A DNA stretch of 64,000 nt from Caldiserica bacterium UBA646. GTDB lineage: Bacteria > Caldisericota > Caldisericia > Caldisericales > Caldisericaceae. The translations under genes and the position numbers were made by a program. The stretch covers positions 44,667 to 108,666 of the forward strand of contig DBOM01000031.1 in NCBI GenBank assembly GCA_002299965.1, written 5' to 3'. Of this stretch, positions 9,328 through 17,525 are shown piece by piece; position 1 is the stretch's first letter, and every line of letters starts with the position of its first letter. The notes under the pieces were generated by a model. That model was not told the DNA's origin, made no database searches, and saw only the letters and a program-made list of their open reading frames with translations.

Positions 9328-10314
9328 CTATTCTATATCGATCTGAACATTTACATTCATATTTTCTATGTCATTAGATGCAAGCGATATTGTGATTCTG
9401 TATATCTTTCCGTTTGTTACTTGCATTAGTATCTCTTCTTCAATATTGTTACTCTCAAAAGTTTTGTTTTCTTTCATTAAAATCTTATTGTCAGATATGT
9501 CTGACACGTTTAGATTACTGATTTCATCTTTGAAATTTAATATTCGTTGTATTACATCCCTTGCGTATATTAATGCTTTTATTTTCTCTTGATCTTTTAC
9601 TTTCTCTTCTACCGGACTTATAATAAGTGGTTCATTATTGTCGAATATGTAGTGAATATTTTTGTCCCATATTTCTTTTACTTCAAAGTTTACCACTTTT
9701 CCCATGAACTGATAATCAATTTCTTGTTGATCGGCTGTCCCGTCTATGCTAATTGTGAAAGAAAAATCTTCTTGATCATATGGAAATACAAGGGAATTCA
9801 AATATTCTTGAACTGCGCTGTCGTTTGTAAAAAGTTGTATAGAAATGTCATTTTCTCCTTGTGCGATATCTATTGGAATTTTTTTGCTTTCGAAAAATTT
9901 TTTACTAATTTCAATAGTTTGATTTCCTTTCGCTACAGGAGATATGATGCAATTTCCATTCTTGTCTGTGATTTCTTTTCTGTCTCCAATTTGCACTGTT
10001 GCATTTTCGATGCCAGTACCGTTGTAGCTAGCTGTATTTACTTTAAGATAAGAAATAGGTGAAAGGTATACTATGCAGTCTGGCTGAGTTATTTCTGTAT
10101 TTTTTGTGATATATCCATCTTTGTTTATACTGATTGTTCCTTTTTTCAGTGAAACGGTACCATCTTGTATTTGTAGCTTCTCACCATTTATTATAACTGT
10201 ACCCTGGATTTCCTTGTGAGTTATGCTATCAAGTAGCTTTACCTGGGTTTTGCTGCTGCTACAACCCGTAAATATTATTCCTGTTATTAATACTATTAAT
10301 ATAATTTTTTTCAT
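9328..10314 (-). CDS. Predicted lipoprotein with carboxypeptidase-regulatory-like repeats
   Basis: 328 residues. The first 24 form a lipoprotein signal with lipobox FTGC, so the mature protein should be anchored by Cys18 outside the membrane. Residues about 28-75 and 90-155 look like two small beta-sandwich (carboxypeptidase regulatory or PEGA-like) repeats. The remainder is beta-rich without a recognisable family. No SD precedes the ATG. A TAAAAT with an extended TG lies 9 nt before it, so the mRNA leader may be only a few nt. The 8-bp gap to dnaE suggests one operon. Function unknown. Confidence 0.7.
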   Translation of the reverse strand: MKKIILIVLITGIIFTGCSSSKTQVKLLDSITHKEIQGTVIINGEKLQIQDGTVSLKKGTISINKDGYITKNTEITQPDCIVYLSPISYLKVNTASYNGTGIENATVQIGDRKEITDKNGNCIISPVAKGNQTIEISKKFFESKKIPIDIAQGENDISIQLFTNDSAVQEYLNSLVFPYDQEDFSFTISIDGTADQQEIDYQFMGKVVNFEVKEIWDKNIHYIFDNNEPLIISPVEEKVKDQEKIKALIYARDVIQRILNFKDEISNLNVSDISDNKILMKENKTFESNNIEEEILMQVTNGKIYRITISLASNDIENMNVNVQIDIE

Positions 10315-10380
10315 TCGAACATCATTTTAGCAGATATTTTTTTTTACACAAAGAGCTGGATAATTGCTATTTAACTGACT

Positions 10381-11040
10381 TTATCTATGCTTATTGACGC
10401 CTATCTTTGGACAATATTTTTCTATAGGACAGTGAGAACATTTTGGGGATACAGGGGTGCAGATATTTTGGCCAAGAGTGACAAGAAGTGTATTAAAAAC
10501 TATCCAGTGTTTTTTTGGTAGAATTTTTTGTAAGGCGAATTCTGTTTCTTCTGGTTCGCTTGTTTTCACAAGATTTAAACGATTCGAAATTCTATGTACA
10601 TGCGTATCTACACAGATAGCTATCTTGCCAAATCCTTCATTGAGTACAAGATTTGCTGTTTTTCTCCCTACACCTGGAAGTCCTAAAAGGTCATTTATTT
10701 TATCTGGCACTTTTCCATTGTAGTCTGCTGTCAATATCTCGGATATTTTTAAGATTTGTTCTGCTTTTCTGTGATAAAAACCTACAGGGTAGATAAGTTT
10801 TTCAATTTCTTTTCTCTTAAGCTTTAATATTTTTTTTGGAGAATCTGCTATAGCAAAAAGTTTTTTGCTTGCGCTGATAGTTGTTTTATCTTTGGTGCGC
10901 AGACTGAGTATCGTTGAAATAAGCACTCTGAAGGGGTCTCTTTTTTCTCTTGCAATAATAGTTATGGCAGGTCTTTCGAATTTTTGGAGCTCTTGTTTCA
11001 GTATGTTTACAATTTCTTCTATTCTCTTTTCCTTTTCCAT
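10381..11040 (-). CDS. nth: Endonuclease III (DNA glycosylase/AP lyase)
   Basis: 219 residues, normal for Nth, which removes oxidised pyrimidines and nicks the AP site. The helix-hairpin-helix LPGVGRKTANLVL contains the catalytic lysine (GRKTA), and the catalytic aspartate is in VDTHVHRISNRL. The C-terminus has the four-cysteine 4Fe-4S loop CTPVSPKCSHCPIEKYC (spacing 6-2-5). There is no clear SD; weak -10-like boxes lie within 12 nt of the ATG, so a very short leader is possible. Monocistronic. Confidence 0.96.
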   Translation of the reverse strand: MEKEKRIEEIVNILKQELQKFERPAITIIAREKRDPFRVLISTILSLRTKDKTTISASKKLFAIADSPKKILKLKRKEIEKLIYPVGFYHRKAEQILKISEILTADYNGKVPDKINDLLGLPGVGRKTANLVLNEGFGKIAICVDTHVHRISNRLNLVKTSEPEETEFALQKILPKKHWIVFNTLLVTLGQNICTPVSPKCSHCPIEKYCPKIGVNKHR

Positions 11041-11237
11041 AATCTTAATTTAATATAGAGTTAAAAACCCAACCAGATTTATTTACATTTTTCTTATAAA
11101 ATTATTATACAATTTAGCTTGTTTTTTTCAAACTTATTTTAGTTGGAGTAAATCAAAATAAAATTTTAGTTGAGAAATCTGTTTAATAAAGAGATTAACC
11201 TATTGGCTTTGTTCCCTTTCGGCAAGTTGTCGATGAA

Positions 11238-12440
11238 CTAAACTTGAATTTCTTTTGACTTTGTTAAAGCAAATTTAACAAGTGAGGGGGATATTAGTTC
11301 ATTTATTATTACCGAGGCGAGTATCCCATTTATCATTATTATTCCAACATCTTTTATCTCAGGGAGCTCGAGAACGAGGAGAATTAAACCAAGGGTTACC
11401 CCTGCCTTTGGAAGAAGTGCAAAACCTAAATACTTTCTTACATTTTCTGGAGCTCTTGATACTACTCCTCCAATGTATGAGCCTATAAACTTCCCAGAGA
11501 TTCTTCCTATAACGATAATTAGAGCAAGAATGCCTGCATCTTTTAGAATCGATGTCTCAAAGTGAGCACCTGCGAGTGTGAAAAATAAAACAAAAATAAG
11601 CCCTTCTATTTCTTTGATTGATGTAAAATATTTGTCTGAGAATGAAAATGTGTTTGTGATAAAGAATCCAAAAACCATATTTGAAAGAAGATATGAAACC
11701 CCAAGGATATTTGATAATCCTGTACAAAAGAATATTGAACCAGTAACAAGCAAAAGGAGAGAAGGTGGGGATTTAAAATAGCGCATTATTCTTTTACTTA
11801 AGCAGCCAATCGCTATGCCTATTAATATTGACACAAGGATTTCAAGACTGCCCCTTCTTAACTCTTTCAATATTGACATTGATCCTGAACCAACGATGCT
11901 TTTTGCTACACCTATTGAAATTGAGGTTGCAATGATTGCTAAGGCATCGTCCAGTACAACTACTGAGAGAAGTGTAGAAGTAAAGGGTCCTTTTGCTTTA
12001 TATTCATGTATGATTGCAATTATTGCTGCAGGGGCAGTGGCAAGTGCAACAGCGCCCAATGTAAGAGCCATGATAAACAGTTCCTTTTTTTCAAGTGTGA
12101 AAAATAAGGGATAAAAAAAATAAACTGAAAAACTTACAAAAAACCAGGCTCCTAATCCCTGGATAAGAGTTATCCAAACAACAGGCATTCCTAATTTCTT
12201 AACAATTTTTATACTTAGACTGCCTCCTGCAGCAAAAGAAATGATAGAGAGTGTAATCTCTGTGATTATTCCCATTCCCTGGATCTTTTCTGGAACGGTT
12301 AGACCAAAAAGAGATGGGCTAAAAATTACCCCCAATAGGATATAACCTGTTATTTTTGGTAGTCCGATTTTTTCTGCCAGGAGTCCTGCGAAATAACCTC
12401 CAACTATAAATATGCCAAGGATTAAATATATATTTTCCAT
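11238..12440 (-). CDS. CPA2-type Na+/H+ (or K+/H+) antiporter
   Basis: 400 residues with about 12 predicted membrane segments and no C-terminal TrkA-N domain. The motif ATAPAAIIAIIHEYKAKG followed by VVVLDDALAII carries the paired aspartates of electrogenic CPA2 exchangers. It is a paralogue of the protein at 14891-16093, with matching ATAPAA, EYKAKG and DDA blocks. A perfect TATAAT lies 6 nt before the ATG with no SD, predicting a leaderless message. Ion specificity cannot be read from the sequence. Confidence 0.85.
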   Translation of the reverse strand: MENIYLILGIFIVGGYFAGLLAEKIGLPKITGYILLGVIFSPSLFGLTVPEKIQGMGIITEITLSIISFAAGGSLSIKIVKKLGMPVVWITLIQGLGAWFFVSFSVYFFYPLFFTLEKKELFIMALTLGAVALATAPAAIIAIIHEYKAKGPFTSTLLSVVVLDDALAIIATSISIGVAKSIVGSGSMSILKELRRGSLEILVSILIGIAIGCLSKRIMRYFKSPPSLLLLVTGSIFFCTGLSNILGVSYLLSNMVFGFFITNTFSFSDKYFTSIKEIEGLIFVLFFTLAGAHFETSILKDAGILALIIVIGRISGKFIGSYIGGVVSRAPENVRKYLGFALLPKAGVTLGLILLVLELPEIKDVGIIMINGILASVIINELISPSLVKFALTKSKEIQV

Positions 12441-12446
12441 AATTTA

Positions 12447-12452
12447 ATTATA
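12447..12452 (-). promoter_or_regulatory. -10 box of antiporter gene (predicted leaderless)
   Basis: Minus-strand TATAAT separated from the ATG by only TAAATT. The A of ATG is 7 nt downstream of the box, the usual transcription start distance. No SD is present and no strong -35 was found. Confidence 0.55.
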
Positions 12453-12643
12453 GGACGATTATTAAAAAATTAATAAAGAAAAGAGAGAAATTTCTATTTT
12501 TAGGATTTAGAAATTAATGGGAAAATTACCTTCTTTTGTATTATATATTTCATCAAGAGTGGTAATTTTAATTATTTTTTAAGACCAAATTATGTAACGA
12601 TGCTAATGAATTATCTTCTTGTGCTCTACGGCTTTTAGAAACG

Positions 12644-13480
12644 TTATTTGGTTTCTATGCCTAACCCTAGCCATTTTGGACCTCCGTACGTTCCAAGAAC
12701 GCTTCCTACTTGCAGTAGTGCTGGGGGTATTTTTAAAATTTTTTCAATTTCTTGCTTAAACTCTTTACCTTCCTCTAAATTTGCTCCGCAGTGAACTCCA
12801 ATCTTATTTATGCCAGTATCGTTATTTACTTTTTCGGCATAAGTCAAGAGCTTTGCTTTAGCTTTTTTCCAAGATCTTGAGATGCCTTCGACCTTTGTTT
12901 TTCCATTTGTAAAGGAGACAGTCGGCCTGATGTGAAGAATGGATCCTGCCAGAGCTTCTGCCTTATTCAGCCTCCCCCCTTTTACCATATAATTTAAGTC
13001 ATCCAGTATAAATCTGGATAGCATTTTCTTAACTTGAATTTTTACAGAGGAGCATGTATATGCAAAATTTTCCCTATTTTTTATTGATTCAAGAGCTTTT
13101 TCTGTCAAGAATCGAATAATAAGTCCAGTGGATAATGAATCTACTATGCAAATTTTTTCTGTGTTTAGTGTTTTTTTTGCAAGCATTGCTGCATTAATGG
13201 TGCCACTTAATCCCCCGGAGATATGTATAGAAATAATATCGTTGTCCTTTTCTAAGATTGGTTTATATGCGTCGATAAAATCCTGTGCTGAGGGTTGAGA
13301 TGTTTTCGGTAAGGATTCGCTTTCTGTGAGTCGCTTATAAAATTCATTTGTCGTAATATTTACTCCTTCTTTAAAATGGTTTTCTCCAAAAGATACTTTA
13401 AGCGGAACAATTTTTATATCATTTTCTTTTATAAAACTTTCATCTAAATATGCTGTTGAATCCGTTACAATTCTAATCAT
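12644..13480 (-). CDS. DegV family fatty-acid-binding protein
   Basis: 278 residues starting MIRIVTDSTAYL, the DegV signature in which the DSTA loop helps bind the lipid carboxylate. Also visible are TSQPSAQDF and the HISGGLSGT loop. In characterised Gram-positives, DegV/FakB proteins present fatty acids to the FakA kinase; FakA is not in this window. It has a textbook SD (GAGGAGGT, 6 nt to ATG) and a TATAAT in its leader, in contrast to the leaderless neighbours. No adjacent partner gene points to a more specific role. Confidence 0.9.
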   Translation of the reverse strand: MIRIVTDSTAYLDESFIKENDIKIVPLKVSFGENHFKEGVNITTNEFYKRLTESESLPKTSQPSAQDFIDAYKPILEKDNDIISIHISGGLSGTINAAMLAKKTLNTEKICIVDSLSTGLIIRFLTEKALESIKNRENFAYTCSSVKIQVKKMLSRFILDDLNYMVKGGRLNKAEALAGSILHIRPTVSFTNGKTKVEGISRSWKKAKAKLLTYAEKVNNDTGINKIGVHCGANLEEGKEFKQEIEKILKIPPALLQVGSVLGTYGGPKWLGLGIETK

Positions 13481-13581
13481 TTTTTACCTCCTCTTAAGAT
13501 TGCTGTTTTATTATAATATTTTATCTAGTTTTTTTAAAATAGTAGGTTTGCTTATAGTAAACGACGGTAAAGAAGGAATTG

Positions 13582-13803
13582 ATGGTTATAAGAGAGATGG
13601 AAGAGATATTGGAAAACATACAAAAAGAAGAGCAGATTAAATGTGAATATAAGTTTCTTTCGCAATTATATAAAATACTTAGATACATGAATTTTCCGAT
13701 TCTTTTGGCAGATCAAGATAAACTGGTCTGGGTCGTAAAAAATTTTGAGGATTATCTTTTGTATTTGAGAGAATGGGGAAGAATTATCGGGGAAAAAGCA
13801 TAA
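13582..13803 (+). CDS. Small hypothetical protein
   Basis: 73 residues from ATG 13582 (TTG 13579 is an alternative). GAAGGA at 13572-13577 is a plausible SD. The product is charged and helical (MEEILENIQKEEQIK at the N-terminus) with a hydrophobic middle (FPILLADQDKLVWVV). I recognise no family. Its end overlaps the next small ORF by 31 bp in another reading frame. The two may be an overlapping pair, or one longer gene broken by a frameshift, in a patch that also holds a pseudogene. Confidence 0.4.
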   Translation: MVIREMEEILENIQKEEQIKCEYKFLSQLYKILRYMNFPILLADQDKLVWVVKNFEDYLLYLREWGRIIGEKA

Positions 13804-13928
13804 GAACACGTTTAAAAAACGAAGTTTCTATACAAAATAGAAATAGAGCAGCAAATGCAGTTGAACGGGCAAAAAAGATCTACGACATTGGAATAACAAA
13901 ACTTTCTTTTATTGCTAATAACCTGTAA
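13773..13928 (+). CDS. Small basic ORF, possible frameshifted continuation
   Basis: 51 codons from ATG 13773 to TAA 13926. The product is basic (SIRTRLKNEV, NRNRAANAVERAKK) and could bind nucleic acid or be the C-terminal part of the preceding ORF. There is no SD of its own beyond the purine-rich sequence inside the previous gene. The end overlaps the 3' end of the AttH-like pseudogene on the other strand by 14 bp. No family recognised; it may not be expressed. Confidence 0.3.
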   Translation: MGKNYRGKSIRTRLKNEVSIQNRNRAANAVERAKKIYDIGITKLSFIANNL

Positions 13929-14894
13929 TTTCTACGTAGCCATACCCCTTTACTTTCTTTTTAAATAGTATGCCGTTTACATTCGAAAGTGCTTCAAGAT
14001 AGTCCGGTGTGAAAAAAGAATGTATTATCTGACCCTCCATTACCGAATGAATAAAAAATTCTCCATATTTTGAAGTAAGTTTCCAATGTTCTGGATACTG
14101 TTTTTTACCAGCACAGAAATCCTTATCCAAAACTTGTAAATCGAATGTATTATCTCTTAAAATTGTTCCATCTTCGAGGCTTATTGTTATGAGCTGGTTT
14201 ATCACATTCCCTCTGTTGTTTCTTAGATTAAATGCCATTATGTTGACATTGTTATTTAATCTCAAACTAAACCAATCCCAGTACGGATGGATTTTGAAGT
14301 TTCCCCACTGATGATCTTGCCAGACAGAACCTTTTACATTTAGTACCTCATCTTTTCTTCTCAAAGTTCCCCTTGCTTTTAGAGAAATGGTTGAATAGTA
14401 ATAGGAATTACCTGCATCACCCATTTGAATGATTCCATTATTTCCGTGAGGGACTATTGTTTTTGAGGGAGAGAATGTAAGAAATATCGAATATTCCTTG
14501 AAATCTGCGTGGAGGTTGTATGACTGGGCATTAGCAAGCAAACTGGTATTCATATTTCTTATTTCAAGTATTTTATCTGTACTGATATGAAATACAGGGA
14601 TTATCCTTTCTCTAAACAAGAATTTTTTGTTTTTTATATCTGTTATTGCAAAATGTGATGTAATCCATATGGGGAATAGTTTTAGGATTCCTACAGCTGG
14701 AGGAATCCTACCTTAAAGAATGTAAGCTCAAAACCAAATTTTTGGTTGAGAAATCCTGAGAAATACCACCATTCAGTAGAAACTCCTCTATGCGGAAGAA
14801 AATCTAGGTCTGTTATTGCTCTTTCTGGGCAACTATCTCTTCCTGCTAAACTGTTGAACAGGGCAATTTGGATTTTTTTAAGTGGATTTTTTAT
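13915..14894 (-). pseudogene. Frameshifted AttH/CrtC-like lipocalin-fold protein
   Basis: Two minus-strand frames together make one nearly full-length member of the AttH/carotenoid 1,2-hydratase family. The upstream frame (from about 14894 to its stop at 14691) encodes STEWWYFSGFL and GFELTFFK, the N-terminal family hallmark. The downstream frame, open from 14712 to 13915, encodes WITSHFAITDIKNKKF, then GSVWQDHQWGN and YWDWFSLRL. The shift occurs in the 25 bp where both are open (14691-14715). The upstream frame has no ATG, GTG or TTG before it runs into the antiporter gene. Both defects suggest a recently decayed gene; a sequencing error could explain the shift alone. Confidence 0.75.
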
Positions 14895-16093
14895 GATCTT
14901 TCCTTTTTTATTGGTACTTCTCCTGCGCGGAAAATGGCAAATTTTGCTCCAAGTGGCCCAATTATTTCAAAGATAATTACTGTTGAAAGAATAATGGTTG
15001 CTATGAATGAAAGTTCGGGGAAAAGGTTGGCTATAAATACCGCAAAGCCTATTGCAACACCTGCCTGAGAGAGCATAGCGAGCCCTAAGTACTTTTGTAC
15101 TTCCTTTGGCGCATTTATAGCAAATGCGCCAAAGCTTCCACCAAATATCTTTCCCGCGGTTCTAAGTAACACGTATAGCGTTCCAATTACTCCTACTTGC
15201 GGCAAAACTTTTATATTTAGGTCTGAGCCCGAGAGGATGAAAAAGAATACAAATAGAGGAGCAGTCCATGTTTCTATTGAGCTAAATATATTTTCTACAT
15301 TTCCACCAAAATTTACGAATGTGGCGCCCAACATCATACTGCTGAGAAGAGGGGAAATATTAAACTGTTGTGACAATCCTGCGGTAATAAGGATAAATGT
15401 GAATGTAAGCATCATTCCTTGTTCTTTTGCTTTGAAAAATTTCAATGTTTTTGATAGTACAAGTCCCATTATAAAACCTACAAGCGTTGAGAGAACAATA
15501 TCTTTGATGGGGGCGAATATAGCAAATAAAGGGCTTACTTGTTCATTTCTTAGAAGGATTTTTGTAATTACTATTGCGACATCAAATAAAATGATTCCTA
15601 TTGCATCATCGAACGAAACCGCCATAAGTAGATAATTTGTCAAAGTGCCTTTTGCTTTATATTCTCTTACCACCATAAATGTTGCAGCCGGTGCTGTTGC
15701 AGCAGCGCATGCGCCAAGTAATAAGGCAGTTGGTACCGGATGCGGAATATTTAGGAGAGAGGTTTTTGCTAGAAGAATAGTTCCTGTTGCAACAATTGTG
15801 GCAGTAAAAATAGATTGAACTAAAGCTATCCATATTGCTTTTGTCCCTATTTTTTTAATATCCTTCAATCTAAACATATCTCCTATGAGAAATGCAATAA
15901 AGGCAAGTGATACTATAGCGATAATGTCTTCAATACTTTTCAGATCTGGGTGTATAAAACCCGAAGTTGATTTTCCAAGCAGAGCCCCGATCAATACGTA
16001 GGTTAACACTCTTGGAAATTTAAGCGCTTTAAAAAGTTTTGCAGCAGCAATACCGATTAAAATTATTATTCCTAGGTTTAATATAACATTCAC
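14891..16093 (-). CDS. CPA2-type cation/H+ antiporter
   Basis: 400 residues, about 12 membrane segments. It carries ATAPAATFMVVREYKAKG and AVSFDDAIGI, the paired-aspartate ion site of CPA2 exchangers, matching the paralogue at 11238-12440. The start is GTG with an SD (AAGAGGC, 4-nt spacer) and a promoter TTTACA/TATAAT at 16127-16154, so unlike its paralogue it is led conventionally. The stop codon overlaps the degenerate N-terminus of the lipocalin pseudogene. There is no regulatory TrkA domain. Substrate not assignable. Confidence 0.85.
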   Translation of the reverse strand: MNVILNLGIIILIGIAAAKLFKALKFPRVLTYVLIGALLGKSTSGFIHPDLKSIEDIIAIVSLAFIAFLIGDMFRLKDIKKIGTKAIWIALVQSIFTATIVATGTILLAKTSLLNIPHPVPTALLLGACAAATAPAATFMVVREYKAKGTLTNYLLMAVSFDDAIGIILFDVAIVITKILLRNEQVSPLFAIFAPIKDIVLSTLVGFIMGLVLSKTLKFFKAKEQGMMLTFTFILITAGLSQQFNISPLLSSMMLGATFVNFGGNVENIFSSIETWTAPLFVFFFILSGSDLNIKVLPQVGVIGTLYVLLRTAGKIFGGSFGAFAINAPKEVQKYLGLAMLSQAGVAIGFAVFIANLFPELSFIATIILSTVIIFEIIGPLGAKFAIFRAGEVPIKKERS

Positions 16094-16126
16094 GTTTGCC
16101 TCTTTTCTTATTCTTACAATGATTTT

Positions 16127-16154
16127 ATTATAGTAAAGATTTTTTTGATGTAAA
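16127..16154 (-). promoter_or_regulatory. Promoter of second antiporter gene
   Basis: Minus strand TTTACA (16149-16154), 16-bp spacer, TATAAT (16127-16132). It lies in the 318-bp divergent gap (16094-16411), which otherwise holds the eamA promoter, a leader ORF and AT-rich sequence with no further recognisable element. Confidence 0.65.
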
Positions 16155-16309
16155 GTACCGATACAATTAAATTAGAAACATAACGATTTTTAAAAATTTT
16201 TTGATAATTATTTTCTGCCTGTCGAGCTAACAGGGAATTTGTTTGTATTGGATATTTAAAAAATGTTTTTCACCAAAGATTGATGTGATATTTGTTGCAG
16301 TGAAGTTTT

Positions 16310-16336
16310 TTGACAAATAGCTGAAGGTGGTATACT
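16310..16336 (+). promoter_or_regulatory. Promoter of leader ORF and EamA gene
   Basis: TTGACA (16310-16315) and TATACT (16331-16336), with a somewhat short 15-bp spacer. The predicted start near 16343 puts a strong SD and the leader ORF at the head of the transcript. Confidence 0.5.
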
Positions 16337-16364
16337 ATTTTGTGTTTTGAAAGGTGGATTCAAT

Positions 16365-16415
16365 ATGATTTTAAAAAAGACGAATAATTTGCCCTGTACA
16401 GAGTTGGTGAGATGA
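16365..16415 (+). CDS. 16-residue leader peptide coupled to EamA gene
   Basis: ATG 16365 has an excellent SD (AAGGTGG at 16351-16357, 7-nt spacer) and encodes MILKKTNNLPCTELVR. Its TGA at 16413 overlaps the ATG of the transporter gene (ATGA), so ribosomes finishing the leader can restart on eamA. The GGTGAG upstream of the eamA start is weaker. No run of a single amino acid suggests classic attenuation. Whether it is regulatory or merely couples translation is unknown. Confidence 0.45.
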   Translation: MILKKTNNLPCTELVR

Positions 16416-17290
16416 GCACAGTAGCAGTATTAATTGTTTTAATATCTTCATTTATTCATGCAACGTGGAATTTCCTTGCTAAAAAAAGCGGAGATAAGCT
16501 CACTTTTTTTTGGCTCGTGATGATATTGCAAACGTTGATCTATTTACCTTTTACTGTTTTTTTTCTTTATAAAACCTCTATTCCTCTTTATGGCTGGTAT
16601 GCTATTTTTGCAAGTGGTGTTGTTCATGCATTTTACTGGTATTTTCTTTCAAAAGCTTACACACATGAGGATTTATCTCTTGTGTATCCGATTGCACGGT
16701 CAGCCCCGGCTTTAGTGCCAATACTTGCTTTCCTGTTTCTTAGTGAAAGGCTGAACTTGCTCGGAGTTTTGGGCATTATCATTGTCCTCATTGGCGTGTA
16801 TGCCATCTCTCTTAATAGTTTTAACTTAAGAAAATTTTTTAGGCCTTTTTATGATAGGCGAAATAAAGGCATTGTTTTTGCTTTTCTCACTCTTTTTACC
16901 GTATCTATGTATTCTCTTATTGATAAAGTTGGCGCTAAACATGTAAATCCAATGCTCTATGTTTATTTCTTTGGAATAACCTCTTTTATTATACTTTCTC
17001 CAATTATTTTATTAACCGAAAAAAGATTTATGATAAAATCAGAGTTGAAAAACAACAAAACTGGAATAATTTTAGTGAGTATAATGATTATATTGTCCTA
17101 TTCCCTCATCATTTTTGTTATGCGGGTTTTCCCTGTAAGTTACATCGTTTCAGTAAGGCAGGCTGGAATTGTATTTAGTGTCGTCCTTGGCACTTTCCTT
17201 CTTAAAGAAAAATATGGAAAAGTAAGATTAACGGCATCAATACTTATCTTTATAGGTATATTTTTCATTACTATCTTCGACAAAATGTGA
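16412..17290 (+). CDS. EamA/DMT-family transporter
   Basis: 292 residues with about ten membrane segments in two similar halves, the drug/metabolite transporter layout. Recognisable pieces are SSFIHATWNFLAKK in the first helix, YPIARSAPALVPILAFLFL at the end of the first EamA half, and SVRQAGIVFSVVLGTFLLKE in the second. Such proteins export or import amino acids, nucleobases or other metabolites; nothing narrows this one. Translation appears coupled to a 16-codon upstream leader ORF. Confidence 0.85.
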   Translation: MSTVAVLIVLISSFIHATWNFLAKKSGDKLTFFWLVMILQTLIYLPFTVFFLYKTSIPLYGWYAIFASGVVHAFYWYFLSKAYTHEDLSLVYPIARSAPALVPILAFLFLSERLNLLGVLGIIIVLIGVYAISLNSFNLRKFFRPFYDRRNKGIVFAFLTLFTVSMYSLIDKVGAKHVNPMLYVYFFGITSFIILSPIILLTEKRFMIKSELKNNKTGIILVSIMIILSYSLIIFVMRVFPVSYIVSVRQAGIVFSVVLGTFLLKEKYGKVRLTASILIFIGIFFITIFDKM

Positions 17291-17469
17291 GCACTCCTTT
17301 CCAGTATTTGTGGTTTTGCTATTTCCCCACTATATTTTAATTTTTTTGCGTCGCCCTGGAAATTCTGAGGCACATAAGCAGTAATTATAATTCCGACAGG
17401 AGAATAGTTTTGAAAGAGAGGCAAAGATTTACAAATAAACCACTGAAATTTACCCAATACTTTGCTGTC

Positions 17470-17497
17470 TTTAACTTGCAGAAAATCCTGCTATAAT
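17470..17497 (+). promoter_or_regulatory. Promoter of fhs-smc operon
   Basis: TATAAT at 17492-17497 with a weak TTTAAC at 17470-17475 (16-bp spacer), about 30 nt before the fhs start. Confidence 0.5.
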
Positions 17498-17525
17498 TAT
17501 GGGTAGCAAAATTTAAGGAGGCGTA

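Noticed and set aside
12522..12580. Inverted repeat AAAATTACC/GGTAATTTT near the DegV gene end
   Set aside because: The loop is 30 nt and the T run is on the wrong side for the minus-strand gene, so a terminator call is not supported.
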